A stretch of DNA of 64,000 nucleotides from Promethearchaeia archaeon (GCA_029856045.1 JAHQWG010000050.1:26938-90937), one strand, 5' to 3'. Positions 26,545 through 35,725 are shown, counted from the stretch's first letter. Program-made: numbers and translations. The notes: a model not told the origin generated them from the sequence alone.

Positions 26545-26655
26545 AAATAAATGATTTTCATTAAAAAACAAATAAATTATTTTTTACTTTATTTATTCTG
26601 TTAAATTTAAAAATAACAAATCTTTCATTTATAGTTTTAAGAATAATTAAAATAA

Positions 26656-26937
26656 TCTAAAGAAAAAGATATTATTAGTTGGAGATTAATCCTTCCCTCT
26701 AGTATTAATACAAAATGCCTAACTGAAGATCAATTAAGAAATCTAATTTTAAAAGATCTAAACAAAGGAGAGCTTCGCCAGGCGTTTCTTGATAGGAAAA
26801 TTGATATTCGTATTATTGATGACCAACCTATAAATTTTTTAGCAGCTAGAGAGGAAATTTTAACTCAAGTTAGAAATGGGAAAGTACCAAAAGGTATTCT
26901 TAAGAAATGGCCTTTATACATTGTTGAACTTCTATAA
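26656..26937 (+). pseudogene. Start-less open frame, unrecognised gene remnant
   Basis: A frame of 93 codons runs to TAA at 26935-26937 with protein-like composition (TEDQLRNLILKDLNKGELRQ, DDQPINFLAAREEIL, VPKGILKKWPLYIVELL). It has no ATG, GTG or TTG before a large part of the sequence, and an in-frame TAA lies directly upstream. It is either a 5'-truncated gene or one started at ATT (26671). I do not recognise the family. Confidence 0.4.
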
Positions 26938-26977
26938 GTAGTTAAATAAAAAAAAAAGAATAATTATACTTTAAAAT

Positions 26978-27217
26978 TTAAGTCCACACAATTAAAATCA
27001 TTCCTGCAATAAGAAATCCAAAGAGATACACTATATATTCTATAAGAAATAGTTTTAGACCTCGATTGTTGAAGATAGTCTGATTAATTCCAATAGTTCC
27101 AACAAGTCCCCCCCAAAGTAATAAACTTAACAATAATGCAGGTCCTATTTCAGTAATCCCTATAAGAATCGTTATAATGTCAATAACAAGAACGGTGATA
27201 AAACTTATTAGGATCAT
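26978..27217 (-). CDS. Small two- or three-helix membrane protein
   Basis: This is a 79-residue product. Hydrophobic stretches cover about 2-20, 24-44 and 55-77, with a short polar loop (NQTIFNNRG) between. No family is recognised. It is convergent with the start-less remnant and divergent from the heliorhodopsin gene. Confidence 0.5.
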   Translation of the reverse strand: MILISFITVLVIDIITILIGITEIGPALLLSLLLWGGLVGTIGINQTIFNNRGLKLFLIEYIVYLFGFLIAGMILIVWT

Positions 27218-27478
27218 AATGATGGTTTCTTTTACAATCTTAGATTTGGATTCACTTTCCTTTCCTACTAATTTAAGCTTGATATTCTATATGCTAATTT
27301 AATCTTTATTTATATAGATTATAAAAATTTCAGTCATTAATTGAATATTAAAATTTTACCCTAAACTCATTAAATCTAAAACTGATTATTGGAAAATTTA
27401 AATAATTTTTAAAACCATTATTTAAATTCTTTATTTGGATAATTAATAATGTAAAATCTAAATTTAAAAATTATAAAA

Positions 27479-28294
27479 ATGGTTAAAATGAATTATAAAG
27501 AACGACAAGAAATTATTGCAAATTCCAATATTTCATCTGATTATTTACAAAAGTTTAACAGGAATATGGGAATTCTTCATTTGATACAAGGGATACTAAT
27601 GCTAACTGTAGGTCTTATTTTGGAGTTCTCTAGAGATATTTATACTTTTTACTTGACTTATGAATTCACTCCTCCCGATATTTTCAATATTTATCCCAAT
27701 CCTGAAGTGATATTCACAATTTCATATTTTGGAGCTATTTTAGCTTCATTCTTGTTATTGTCCGCGGTAGCCCATCTCCTTATTGCCTATCCATTAAATA
27801 AGAGATATAATGAAAATCTAAAGAAAGGATTCAATCCTTATCGTTGGTATGAATATGCATTCTCTAGTTCGATTATGATAACTTTTATTTCGTTGCTTTT
27901 TGGTGTGTGGGATTTATGGTCTCTGGTAATGATTTTTGTCTTAAATGCCACGATGATAATGTTCGGTTATGTAATGGAATTAGTTAATCAATATACAGAG
28001 AAATTAAATTGGAAGCCATTTATAATGGGATGTATATCTGGAGCAATTCCTTGGATTGTGATTTTAGGATACTTTTATGGCGTAGACGCTGAAGGAATGC
28101 CTGATTTTGTATACGTAATTTTCTTTACATATTTAGTTCTATTTAATACATTTGCTATAAACATGGTTCTTCAGTATAAGGGAGTCGGTCCTTGGAAAGA
28201 TTATCTTTTTGGTGAACGCGTATATATAATATTAAGTTTGGCAGCTAAATCATTGCTGGCATGGTTAGCCTTTGCAGGTATTTTACAACCATAA
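27479..28294 (+). CDS. Heliorhodopsin
   Basis: The 271-residue protein has seven hydrophobic helices. The last carries GERVYIILSLAAKSLLAW with the retinal Schiff-base lysine K257. Helix 3 contains RWYEYAFSSSIM, where E125 matches the heliorhodopsin counterion. H34 (GILHLIQG) and H99 (VAHLLIA) match the two conserved cytosol-side histidines. These motifs separate it from type-1 rhodopsins. Heliorhodopsins sit inverted in the membrane (N-terminus inside) and have a long photocycle with no clear pumping. No carotenoid oxygenase for retinal is in the window. It has its own upstream AT-rich promoter region, and its nearest downstream neighbours are an FMN-binding protein and a broken UvsE. Confidence 0.93.
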   Translation: MVKMNYKERQEIIANSNISSDYLQKFNRNMGILHLIQGILMLTVGLILEFSRDIYTFYLTYEFTPPDIFNIYPNPEVIFTISYFGAILASFLLLSAVAHLLIAYPLNKRYNENLKKGFNPYRWYEYAFSSSIMITFISLLFGVWDLWSLVMIFVLNATMIMFGYVMELVNQYTEKLNWKPFIMGCISGAIPWIVILGYFYGVDAEGMPDFVYVIFFTYLVLFNTFAINMVLQYKGVGPWKDYLFGERVYIILSLAAKSLLAWLAFAGILQP

Positions 28295-28298
28295 TTAT

Positions 28299-28325
28299 TT
28301 AAATTTTTATTTTTTTTTCTTTTTT
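28299..28325 (+). terminator. T-tract terminator after heliorhodopsin
   Basis: Starting a few bases after the heliorhodopsin stop codon is a run of T tracts interrupted by single A/C bases. Archaeal intrinsic termination relies on such U-tracts without needing a hairpin. Position right behind the stop supports the call. Confidence 0.5.
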
Positions 28326-28356
28326 ATATAAAAAAGACATTTTGGTCATGATATTT

Positions 28357-28827
28357 CTATAATGATTTGAGTCCAATTGGTTTGTTTATTAATTCAAATT
28401 TATAAATTAGTTGATCTTTTGCAGTAAAATGCTCCCATCCTTCTTTTTTATCAAATCCATGAGCTAAAAGGAAATTCTCTGAATAATTTTCCCTGGCTCG
28501 TTTGACCATTTGACTAACAACTTTCTTTTTTAGATCATTATTTTTAACTAACTTTAACTTACCCTGCATTGAAATAAAATAATATTTACTGAGATTAGGC
28601 TTGAAGTTTTCAATTGATACGCATACATTTGGATTTTTTGCTAGTATTTTCTTTTTTTTTCCATAATCTGTTAAATGGAAATATAAGATATTGTCGATAT
28701 TAACATATTGAAAGGGAGAAATATAAGGATAATCTTCATCAATAAATGCAATTCTACATAAATTATTAGATTCAATTGCTGAATTTATTTCAATCTCACT
28801 CATGTGTGATAATTTTATTACGCTCAT
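28357..28827 (-). CDS. Pyridoxamine 5'-phosphate oxidase-fold (FMN-binding split barrel) protein
   Basis: The 156-residue protein has the split-barrel pattern: CRIAFIDEDYPYISPFQYV, LYFHLTDYGKKKKILAKNPNVCVSIE and a GKLKLV strand. This resembles the small NimA/PNPOx-like flavoproteins that bind FMN or F420. The substrate is unknown. It lies 29 bases downstream of the UvsE frame on the same strand. Confidence 0.75.
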   Translation of the reverse strand: MSVIKLSHMSEIEINSAIESNNLCRIAFIDEDYPYISPFQYVNIDNILYFHLTDYGKKKKILAKNPNVCVSIENFKPNLSKYYFISMQGKLKLVKNNDLKKKVVSQMVKRARENYSENFLLAHGFDKKEGWEHFTAKDQLIYKFELINKPIGLKSL

Positions 28828-28856
28828 AGATACTATTAAACAAAAATTCTATATAA

Positions 28857-29759
28857 TCATATTCTATTTCTAATGAATCTTATATCATTCACAAGATTTT
28901 TTATAGCCATTAAAGCACTTTTTTCTTTATTTTTAATTTCCAACATAATATCAAAATTGTGTTTATTTGTCATTTTTATGAATTCTTTGAAATAATTCAT
29001 ATTTATTTCATCAGCACGCTTAAATTTCCCCTTAACTGGGTGTTCTGAACTGTAATGTACTATTGGCAGTCCATTTTTTTCATTCCAAGTTTTAAAAGTA
29101 TTTTCAATTGCTTTTTCAATTGATTCTCCTGAATTATAGTAAAAATGATGGTAAAAATCTAAAATTATAGGTATATTTGTTGATTCATTTATTAGCAGAC
29201 ATTCTTTTAAATTGTAATTCTTATCATCATTTTCAATAACATAATGATTTTTTATACTTTCATTGAGTTTCCTATGTCGTTCTATAAATCTTTTAATACT
29301 ATTTTTCTTATCACCATAAACTCCTCCCACATGGGTAATTACTTTCGCTTTTGAATCTAAACCCAATAAGTTTAAAACTTCAGTATGATATTTCAATTCT
29401 TTTATACTATTTTGAACCACTTTATCATTTATAGAGTTAAGAACAGTATATTGCCCTGGATGCATCGTTATTCGCATTGAGTTCTTTTTTATATACACAC
29501 CAATTTCCTTAAATTTTGATTTAAAATACTCTTACCAACCAAATTTCATGATTGGATGAGAAGCAAAAGGTATTAAATCCGAAGTAATTCGAAAAAATAA
29601 AATATTATTATTATAGTTAAATTCTAATATTTTTGCTAAGCAATTCAAATTATTTTCAATTGTTTCTATAAGTCTTTCTTCTGAATAATTTTCTAAACGG
29701 AATGTTCTACTACTTCTACAATTTAAGGTCAAATTTATACAAGGATATCCTATTTTCAT
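28857..29759 (-). pseudogene. uvsE: UV damage endonuclease UvsE interrupted by one in-frame TAA
   Basis: One continuous frame of 301 codons encodes a near full-length UvsE. The N-terminal part has GYPCINLTLNCRSSRTFRL and ILFFRITSDLIPFASHP; the second part has RITMHPGQYTVLNS, THVGGVYGDK and VIENDD (metal and active-site residues), then LDFYHHF. The single defect is TAA at 29532-29534, right after MKFGW, where family members have a glutamine or similar residue before GYF/EYF. No frame change occurs. It may be a true nonsense mutation, a sequencing error or a readthrough site; an internal Met could start the larger half. UvsE nicks 5' of UV lesions. Confidence 0.85.
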
Positions 29760-29782
29760 AAAAAAAAGAGAATCATAAATTT

Positions 29783-30571
29783 TTAAATATATTGATAAAA
29801 TTTTATACGTCTATCTTCAATTAAATTATTAAATTCATTAAGATTTTTATCTCTTGCTCTATTAATATCGACATTAACAATATCTACAAACTCTTTCGCT
29901 TTTGGGGCTGAAGACAAAATTTCTCCATTATAAGAGGTTATTTGACTTGCACCTGTAAATGAGAAATTATCTAAGCCACGTTTCTCCTGACCTATTCTAT
30001 TAGAAGTAATGGCAAAAACTCGATTTTCCAAACATCGAGTGATCATTGCTTTTTGACAATAAGGAAGCACTAAGTTTGAGGGGTGTGCAATAATATCAGC
30101 ACCTAGAAGTGCGAGCGTTCTAGCAGTTTCAGGGAAAATCCAGTCAAAACAAATCATCATCCCAACTTTAAAATCATTTATCTTATAAACTTTTAACTGT
30201 TGATTTCCCGGTGAAAACCATAATTTTTCCCTGTAGTAAAGGTGAATCTTTCTGTATATACCAATTACACCAGTTTCAGAAACAATCATCGCAGAATTAA
30301 AAATTTTATTATTATCTCTTTCAATGAAACCTCCAACAATTGTTGCACCTGTAATTTTGGTCATTTTTTGTAAAAATTGAGATGTAATCCCATCTACACT
30401 TTCTGCCAGAGTTTTGGCTTCTTCCTTAGAGGTAAAGGTATAACCTGTAGCGAAAAGTTCAGGTAATACAATAAGATCCGCTTTTTTATTAACTAATAAT
30501 CCCTTAACTTGTGTAAAATTTTGCTCCCTTTCACCAAAAATTGGGGATGTTTGAACATAACCGATTTTCAT
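29783..30571 (-). CDS. Carbon-nitrogen hydrolase (nitrilase superfamily)
   Basis: The 262-residue protein has the catalytic triad E38 (IVLPELFATGY), K108 (YRKIHLY) and C141 (MICFDWIFPETAR). The family includes omega-amidases, carbamoylputrescine amidases and other amidases of about 260-300 residues. Substrate is not predictable. It starts 23 bases upstream of the UvsE frame start and reads the same way, so the two could be cotranscribed. Confidence 0.87.
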   Translation of the reverse strand: MKIGYVQTSPIFGEREQNFTQVKGLLVNKKADLIVLPELFATGYTFTSKEEAKTLAESVDGITSQFLQKMTKITGATIVGGFIERDNNKIFNSAMIVSETGVIGIYRKIHLYYREKLWFSPGNQQLKVYKINDFKVGMMICFDWIFPETARTLALLGADIIAHPSNLVLPYCQKAMITRCLENRVFAITSNRIGQEKRGLDNFSFTGASQITSYNGEILSSAPKAKEFVDIVNVDINRARDKNLNEFNNLIEDRRIKFYQYI

Positions 30572-30649
30572 ATTCTCATCTCTTAATCTAAAAATTAATT
30601 ATGATTTTTGATAAAATAATAATTAAATTCAATTTTTAAAACGTTTCGA

Positions 30650-31429
30650 TTATAAAGATTCAATAAATTCTTGGATGTACTGATTTACTAGCTGGGGTTT
30701 TTCTAACATTACCATATGCCCCGCTTGTTGTAAAATATGTAATTTACTGTCTTTAATATTAGTATGGAAGTATTGACTATACTTCGAAGGGGTTAAAATA
30801 TCGCTATCTCCACATAAAATTAGGCACGGGACTTGAATTAATTTCAATTCTTGCATAATATCAAAGCCATCACATATTTTAAAGTCATTGTAAATAACTT
30901 GGGGGTCGACTTTAGAGATTTGGTCTCTATAGGTATCAATAACTGATTTTGGAGCTTTCCTATGAAATGCTGTTTGACGTATATAATTCAGATATTGGTT
31001 ATAATCATCTGTGAGTTGTTGGAATATAATGGAGCTAGTCCGTAATCGAGCGCCTGTAGCGCATAAAATTAAAGATTCAATATCATTAGGATTTTTTAAA
31101 TAATAGGATAATATAATAGCACCCCCTAATGAATGCCCGCATAAAATCATTTTTTCTAATTTTAAAGATTCTTTCAATTTTTCAATAACATTAACGTAAA
31201 GGTCAAGGGTAATTTCTGATATTAAAATTTTATCAGAGTTTCCATGCGAAGGGAGATCAACCGCTATTATTTTATAATCAAGATTAAAATCATCAATTTG
31301 ATTATGCCAAATGAGCGAGGTGCTCCCTGACCCATGAATAAAAATTAATCCCTTATTTTGCGAACTTGCTGCGTTATTTTCTTTAAGCTGATAATAAATT
31401 TTTTCTCCTTTAAAATTGAGATATGGCAT
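30650..31429 (-). CDS. Alpha/beta hydrolase
   Basis: The 259-residue protein has the oxyanion loop FIHGSGSTSLIW, nucleophile S100 in LCGHSLGGAI, the acid in CGDSDILTP and the histidine in QQAGHMVMLEKP. This is a standard serine hydrolase of the esterase/peptidase/C-C hydrolase group with a helical cap (about 130-190). There is no signal peptide. Function beyond hydrolysis is not evident. Confidence 0.88.
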   Translation of the reverse strand: MPYLNFKGEKIYYQLKENNAASSQNKGLIFIHGSGSTSLIWHNQIDDFNLDYKIIAVDLPSHGNSDKILISEITLDLYVNVIEKLKESLKLEKMILCGHSLGGAIILSYYLKNPNDIESLILCATGARLRTSSIIFQQLTDDYNQYLNYIRQTAFHRKAPKSVIDTYRDQISKVDPQVIYNDFKICDGFDIMQELKLIQVPCLILCGDSDILTPSKYSQYFHTNIKDSKLHILQQAGHMVMLEKPQLVNQYIQEFIESL

Positions 31430-31469
31430 AAATATGAAAAATAATTAATCAATAGATTTATAATATTCC

Positions 31470-31487
31470 TTTTTCTCATGAGAAAAA
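31470..31487. promoter_or_regulatory. Perfect 18-base palindrome between divergent genes
   Basis: TTTTTCTCATGAGAAAAA is a perfect dyad lying between the hydrolase start (31429, minus) and the small gene at 31558 (plus). It could be an operator for a dimeric regulator of either gene. Low sequence complexity means chance is possible. Confidence 0.35.
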
Positions 31488-31557
31488 AAAGGAAGAAACG
31501 CTAACACGGAAAAATGATCTTTCGCGAATATTTATAAATTTTGTCGATAAATGAAAT

Positions 31558-31746
31558 TTGAGGTATATCTTATTGATGAACTTTTCTTATAAGAGTAGTT
31601 CAAAAAAGGATGAGAAAGAACAACAAGTCCTAGAAGAACATCCCCATGATATATTACAAATAGGAAAAGATATAAAACGAATAGATGGTAATGAAAAAAA
31701 GAGATTACTTGCCATCCTTAAAGAAGAATTACTTAAAGAATTATGA
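31558..31746 (+). CDS. Small charged protein of unknown function
   Basis: The 62-residue product starts at TTG 31558 or, giving 56 residues, at ATG 31576 (MNFSYKSSSKK). It is rich in Lys and Glu, with a predicted amphipathic C-terminal helix (EKKRLLAILKEELLKEL). A decayed paralogue follows at 31.93-32.06 kb, which shows the sequence was protein-coding and duplicated. No family recognised. Confidence 0.5.
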   Translation: MRYILLMNFSYKSSSKKDEKEQQVLEEHPHDILQIGKDIKRIDGNEKKRLLAILKEELLKEL

Positions 31747-31925
31747 TTCCTTTATTTTTGTAAAATTCCTTCATCCGAAATTAATTAAAGTTACATTAAA
31801 TACTGTAATTACTAAAAAACTAAAGTAGATTGAATTATTTTAGATTCTGGTTGAAAAAAAGCACACATCTTCCACATAAGGGGTAATAATATTTGGGGTA
31901 AAGGTAAAGAATAACCTACCGAAAT

Positions 31926-32057
31926 GAAAAGCAATTAGACGAAGAAGAGATAAAAGATTACCTCCATAATATTACTCAAATAGGAAAGAACACCAAATAT
32001 GCAGAGAGGGATGATAAAGATAAATTATTCGCCCTCTTAAAGTAAGAATTTCTGTAA
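31926..32057 (+). pseudogene. Decayed tandem copy of the preceding small gene
   Basis: The frame reads YLHNITQIGKNTKYAERDDK then DKLFALLK-stop-EFL-stop. This aligns with HPHDILQIGKDIKRIDGNEK KRLLAILKEELLKEL of the intact gene. The lysine codon before EEL has become TAA (32043-32045), and no start codon is found in frame. Confidence 0.65.
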
Positions 32058-32092
32058 ATTTATACTAATTCTCTTTTATATTACTTTTTTAC

Positions 32093-32893
32093 TTAACTTA
32101 TTTCCATTTTATTAAATGATCTTGCTCCAATTAATATTAAAATCGCTCCAAATAGTACCATCACTATTAGATCAAGCCAAAATGGAAAGTACGATACTCC
32201 GAGTAACACTAATCTAAATAGATCCACGCTATAAGTAAAAGGGTTACACATCATTATTACCTGCATAGGAAGTGGTACTGAATTGAAAGCGAATAAAGCC
32301 CCCGATAACCAGAACATAGGCATCACGATAAATGTTTGGATTAGTCCAAAAGACTGCATATCGCTCAGACGAGTGCTGATAGTTAACCCCACTCCAACAA
32401 TTCCAATACTTGCCAATAAAGCGACGGGTAAGACCAACATTACACGCCAAATTAAATTAAGGTCATATCCGTAATATCCAAAAACGATACTTAGACCAAT
32501 CATTATTAAAACTTGCACCAAGGTTTGTAAAGCTACTCCTAAAGTTCTTCCAAACATTAGCGTATTCCGACTAACAGGTGCAACCATTAATTCTTTCATG
32601 AACCCAAACATTTTATCGCGAAAGATTGACATACCTCCGAAGATTCCCGTAAATAAAATAACTATTGCTGCAATACCTGAAGCAGTAAAAGCTCTTGGAT
32701 CAATAGATGTCCCATCTATAGTTATTGAAAGGGATGAAAATCCTCCCGCAAATACAAATAAAAAGAGTATTCCCTGAGCTATTGATGAGATAACCCTTGA
32801 TTTATTTCTCCAGAATCCCAATAACTCCCTTTTCGCCAGTGCCCATATCGCATTATAATTTATTTTGGTTTTGGTAATATTTAATTCTGACAT
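32093..32893 (-). CDS. ABC-2 type transporter permease
   Basis: The 266-residue protein has six hydrophobic segments and the ABC2 layout: a basic N-terminal helix (WALAKRELLGFWRNKSRV), then FRDKMFGFMKELMVAPVSRNTLMFGRT with the conserved K-E-L-x-x-A-P-V-S-R loop, and NPFTYSVDLFRLVLLG near the end. It is a DrrB/NodJ-like exporter subunit. The ATPase gene ends 6 bases upstream, so the two form one ABC exporter, of antibiotic/lipid type by similarity. Confidence 0.88.
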   Translation of the reverse strand: MSELNITKTKINYNAIWALAKRELLGFWRNKSRVISSIAQGILFLFVFAGGFSSLSITIDGTSIDPRAFTASGIAAIVILFTGIFGGMSIFRDKMFGFMKELMVAPVSRNTLMFGRTLGVALQTLVQVLIMIGLSIVFGYYGYDLNLIWRVMLVLPVALLASIGIVGVGLTISTRLSDMQSFGLIQTFIVMPMFWLSGALFAFNSVPLPMQVIMMCNPFTYSVDLFRLVLLGVSYFPFWLDLIVMVLFGAILILIGARSFNKMEIS

Positions 32894-32899
32894 TTATTA

Positions 32900-34246
32900 T
32901 CACTTCCTTAATTGCCTCATTTGAATCATCTTTTTAATACCTTTTGTGTGATTTGAAGATTCCTCCCTTATTGCGCTCCCAACGTAATGGAGGAACACAT
33001 CTTCCAATGTAGGTTGATGCATATTTACAGATTTTATGATTAAATTATTTTCATTTATTTTTTGAATAATTAGAGGTAATTGTTTTCCACCGTTTTCGCA
33101 AGAGATCGATAAAGATGGCTCGATATCCACTTCTTCCTCTGGATATTCTCCCTTTTTTATTTTAATTAACTCTTGTTTTATATTTTCTGGAACCTCTTCT
33201 AAAAGTTTGTCGTCAAACAAATCTGCAATCTTTTTCTTAGCGATTAATGGTGCATTTAAAAACATATTTACTGCCATTGGCATCTTTTTCCAAGCCATTA
33301 ACAATTTTTTAGGATCAGACAAAATTTCTCTCATTCTTGCTTGGATCATTTCAGGAGTAACAGTAGCAGGCATACCTGGTGGTAGTTGCATTTTCGGTAT
33401 TATATCTTGTTCATTTCCTGCAGTTCCAAATGAAATATTTTTAATTCCAGATATTTCTTTTACTTGCTTCATAATCATGGGAAACTTAAACTGATCGTCA
33501 ACATTCTCAAATTGTATATCTATTACATCCCCAGATAATTGTTTTTTTAAATTTTCCGAAGTATCCATAGCAATTATTTTACCGTGATCCATTATGCATA
33601 TTCTATCCGCGAGCTCATCTGCTTCATCCATATAGTGTGTGGTAATTAAGATAGTCATATTTAAGTCTCCTTTATTTAATTCTTTTATTTTCTCCCAGAT
33701 TTTACGCCGTGTCTGAGGATCTAAACCTAAAGTAGGTTCGTCAAGAAATAAAACTTTCGGTTCGTGTATCAATCCTCGAGCAATTTCTAAGCGACGTTTC
33801 ATCCCACCAGAATAATTTTTTACGTAAGTATCGGCTCTATCCTCAAGATCCACAATTTTCAATACTTCTTGTATTTTAACTTGCCTTTCTTTCTTCAGCA
33901 TTCCATAAAGAACCGCATGTAATTCAAGGTTTTCCCAACCTTTCATATCTCCGTCTACTGAAGGTTCTTGAAAGACAAATCCTATACTCTTCCTTACTTT
34001 ATCGGGATCCTTCGCAACATTGTACCCATTTACAAATGTAGCCCCTTTTGTTGCATTTAGCAGAGTCGCCAAGATCGATAACGTTGTTGTTTTACCAGCC
34101 CCATTAGGACCTAAAAGCGCAAAAATCTCTCCCTTTTTAACAGTAAATGAAATTTTATCTACAGCTTTTAAATTACCCTCTTTATAAATTTTAACTAAGT
34201 CTTTAACTTCTACTATATTTTCAGAATTGCTTTTAATTTCAGTCAT
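32900..34246 (-). CDS. ABC exporter ATPase (DrrA/CcmA type) with long C-terminal insertion
   Basis: The 448-residue protein has Walker A GPNGAGKTT (46-54), Q-loop FQEPS, signature YSGGMKRR (145-152), Walker B LFLDEPTLGLDP and the switch His in TTHYMDEAD. Typical DrrA-like ATPases have about 310-340 residues. Here roughly 100-130 extra residues (about 265-400), including a proline-rich PKMQLPPGMPATVTPEMIQAR stretch, lie within the C-terminal regulatory domain. The usual ending (MHQPTLEDVFLHYVG) is kept. It powers the permease encoded next. Confidence 0.9.
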   Translation of the reverse strand: MTEIKSNSENIVEVKDLVKIYKEGNLKAVDKISFTVKKGEIFALLGPNGAGKTTTLSILATLLNATKGATFVNGYNVAKDPDKVRKSIGFVFQEPSVDGDMKGWENLELHAVLYGMLKKERQVKIQEVLKIVDLEDRADTYVKNYSGGMKRRLEIARGLIHEPKVLFLDEPTLGLDPQTRRKIWEKIKELNKGDLNMTILITTHYMDEADELADRICIMDHGKIIAMDTSENLKKQLSGDVIDIQFENVDDQFKFPMIMKQVKEISGIKNISFGTAGNEQDIIPKMQLPPGMPATVTPEMIQARMREILSDPKKLLMAWKKMPMAVNMFLNAPLIAKKKIADLFDDKLLEEVPENIKQELIKIKKGEYPEEEVDIEPSLSISCENGGKQLPLIIQKINENNLIIKSVNMHQPTLEDVFLHYVGSAIREESSNHTKGIKKMIQMRQLRK

Positions 34247-34434
34247 ATCATAATCAATTATCTATTATTTTACTTCTAACACAATCTTTGAATATTTTTT
34301 TTAATAGAACAAATGATTTATTCTTTTTGGTAACATTTTAAAAGCCCTCATTACGATATCTAATCATATTCTTACTCAATTTTTTTAGATAAAATAAAAG
34401 GAAAAAAAAATTGATGTATTTTAATTATTTTAGA

Positions 34435-35724
34435 TCATTCATATCGCAATGCTTCTACTGGATTCAGTTTTGATGCACGCCGTGCTGGATATAAGCCGAA
34501 AAGGATGCAGACTACGAGACTGAAAGCGAAAGCTAAAAATAATATGGTTGGTGTCAAAATAGGTGTTATACTTAATGCCATAGCTTGTTGTTGTCCCGTA
34601 TCGAACCCACCTCCTACTCCACCGCTCATAAAGACAGATAAGAATAAGGAAATTACATTTGATACACCCCATCCAAGAGCAATACCTAGCACTCCACCTA
34701 ATAGACCAATTAAGCTAGCTTCACCCAGGAATATTGTTAGAACGTTTCGATCCTTCATACCTAACGATTTTAGGATACCAATTTCACGAGTACGTTCCAA
34801 AACAGAAACAATCATGATATTCATGATGCCTATACCTGCCACTAGTAGAGCTATACCCGATATTGCTACCAAAAATAGTTCTATTATTGAAAACATTCCG
34901 GATATCGTACTAAGTAAAGCTGTCGGAGAAATCACACTAACTTTGTCATCATACAATTTCTCTATCTCTGATGTTACCGAGTCTATGGTTTCCTGATTGC
35001 TATCTATTAGTTGAATAATTATTTGATTACATTGTTCAGTATCAAAAAATTCTTGTGCTGTTGTTATTGGAATATAAATTTGATTGTCTGAAGGTCCACC
35101 CAGGCCAAATCCGCCAATTTCTTTAAGGATGGTAGATACATTGGCTATATAACTTTTTGTTATAGGATTAAGGATTGGTCCAGTCGCCCAAGTTATATTG
35201 ATCTTATCGCCTACGCTAGCGAATAGAGTTCCATTATTCCAAGGATCAGCTATTCCTGCTCCTAGGATTATTGTATCATTCGCTGGGCTAAAAGGTATTG
35301 ATCCATTTTCTGCAAGAAAAGTACTACCGTATATCTCTGAATATTGGGTAAAATTAACACCCACTACAGAAACAGATCGTGTTATATTGTTAGAAGAGAT
35401 ACTTACTTGCTTAGATATTATTGCCAGTGCAATGTTGACACCTTCTACTTCATCGATTGTCTCAGTATCATTAACTAATAAATAAAATTCATCATCGCCT
35501 CCTCCGAACCCCATAAATCCACCACCTGGAGTGACAGTTAATGTATTTAAGGAAAAACCTTGTTCAAATTGACCAGTCATCTCAATCCTGAAACCTTCTC
35601 CGAGAGATAAAAGGGCAACAATCCCGGTGATTCCGATGATAACGCCCAACGTGGTGAGGAAAGTTCTAAGCTTTCTCACTCGAATGCCACTCAAAGCGTA
35701 TTTAAAAACATCTAAAATCTTCAT
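34435..35724 (-). CDS. MacB/FtsX-type ABC permease
   Basis: The protein of about 429 residues starts at ATG 35724 (MKILDVFKYALSGIRVRKLR), one base after the partner ATPase stop; a TTG at 35745 would overlap that gene and is less likely. It has one N-terminal helix, a large extracytosolic MacB-PCD domain (about 50-290, Asn-glycosylation-like sites) and three C-terminal helices (IELFLVAISGIALLVAGIGI, LGVLGIALGWG, ILFLAFAFSLVVCILFGLYP) with the end motif PARRASKLNPVEALRYE. It works with LolD-like ATPases in lipoprotein, peptide or signal transfer. Confidence 0.9.
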   Translation of the reverse strand: MKILDVFKYALSGIRVRKLRTFLTTLGVIIGITGIVALLSLGEGFRIEMTGQFEQGFSLNTLTVTPGGGFMGFGGGDDEFYLLVNDTETIDEVEGVNIALAIISKQVSISSNNITRSVSVVGVNFTQYSEIYGSTFLAENGSIPFSPANDTIILGAGIADPWNNGTLFASVGDKINITWATGPILNPITKSYIANVSTILKEIGGFGLGGPSDNQIYIPITTAQEFFDTEQCNQIIIQLIDSNQETIDSVTSEIEKLYDDKVSVISPTALLSTISGMFSIIELFLVAISGIALLVAGIGIMNIMIVSVLERTREIGILKSLGMKDRNVLTIFLGEASLIGLLGGVLGIALGWGVSNVISLFLSVFMSGGVGGGFDTGQQQAMALSITPILTPTILFLAFAFSLVVCILFGLYPARRASKLNPVEALRYE

Positions 35725-35725
35725 T

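Noticed and set aside
27479-28294. Type-1 (proton-pumping) rhodopsin
   Set aside because: Helix motifs (RWYEYAFSSSIM, AAKSLLAW) and the lack of a D-x-x-D/T pump triad fit heliorhodopsin.
34505-34996. Plus-strand 163-codon frame
   Set aside because: Antisense to the MacB-like permease, which has clear family motifs.
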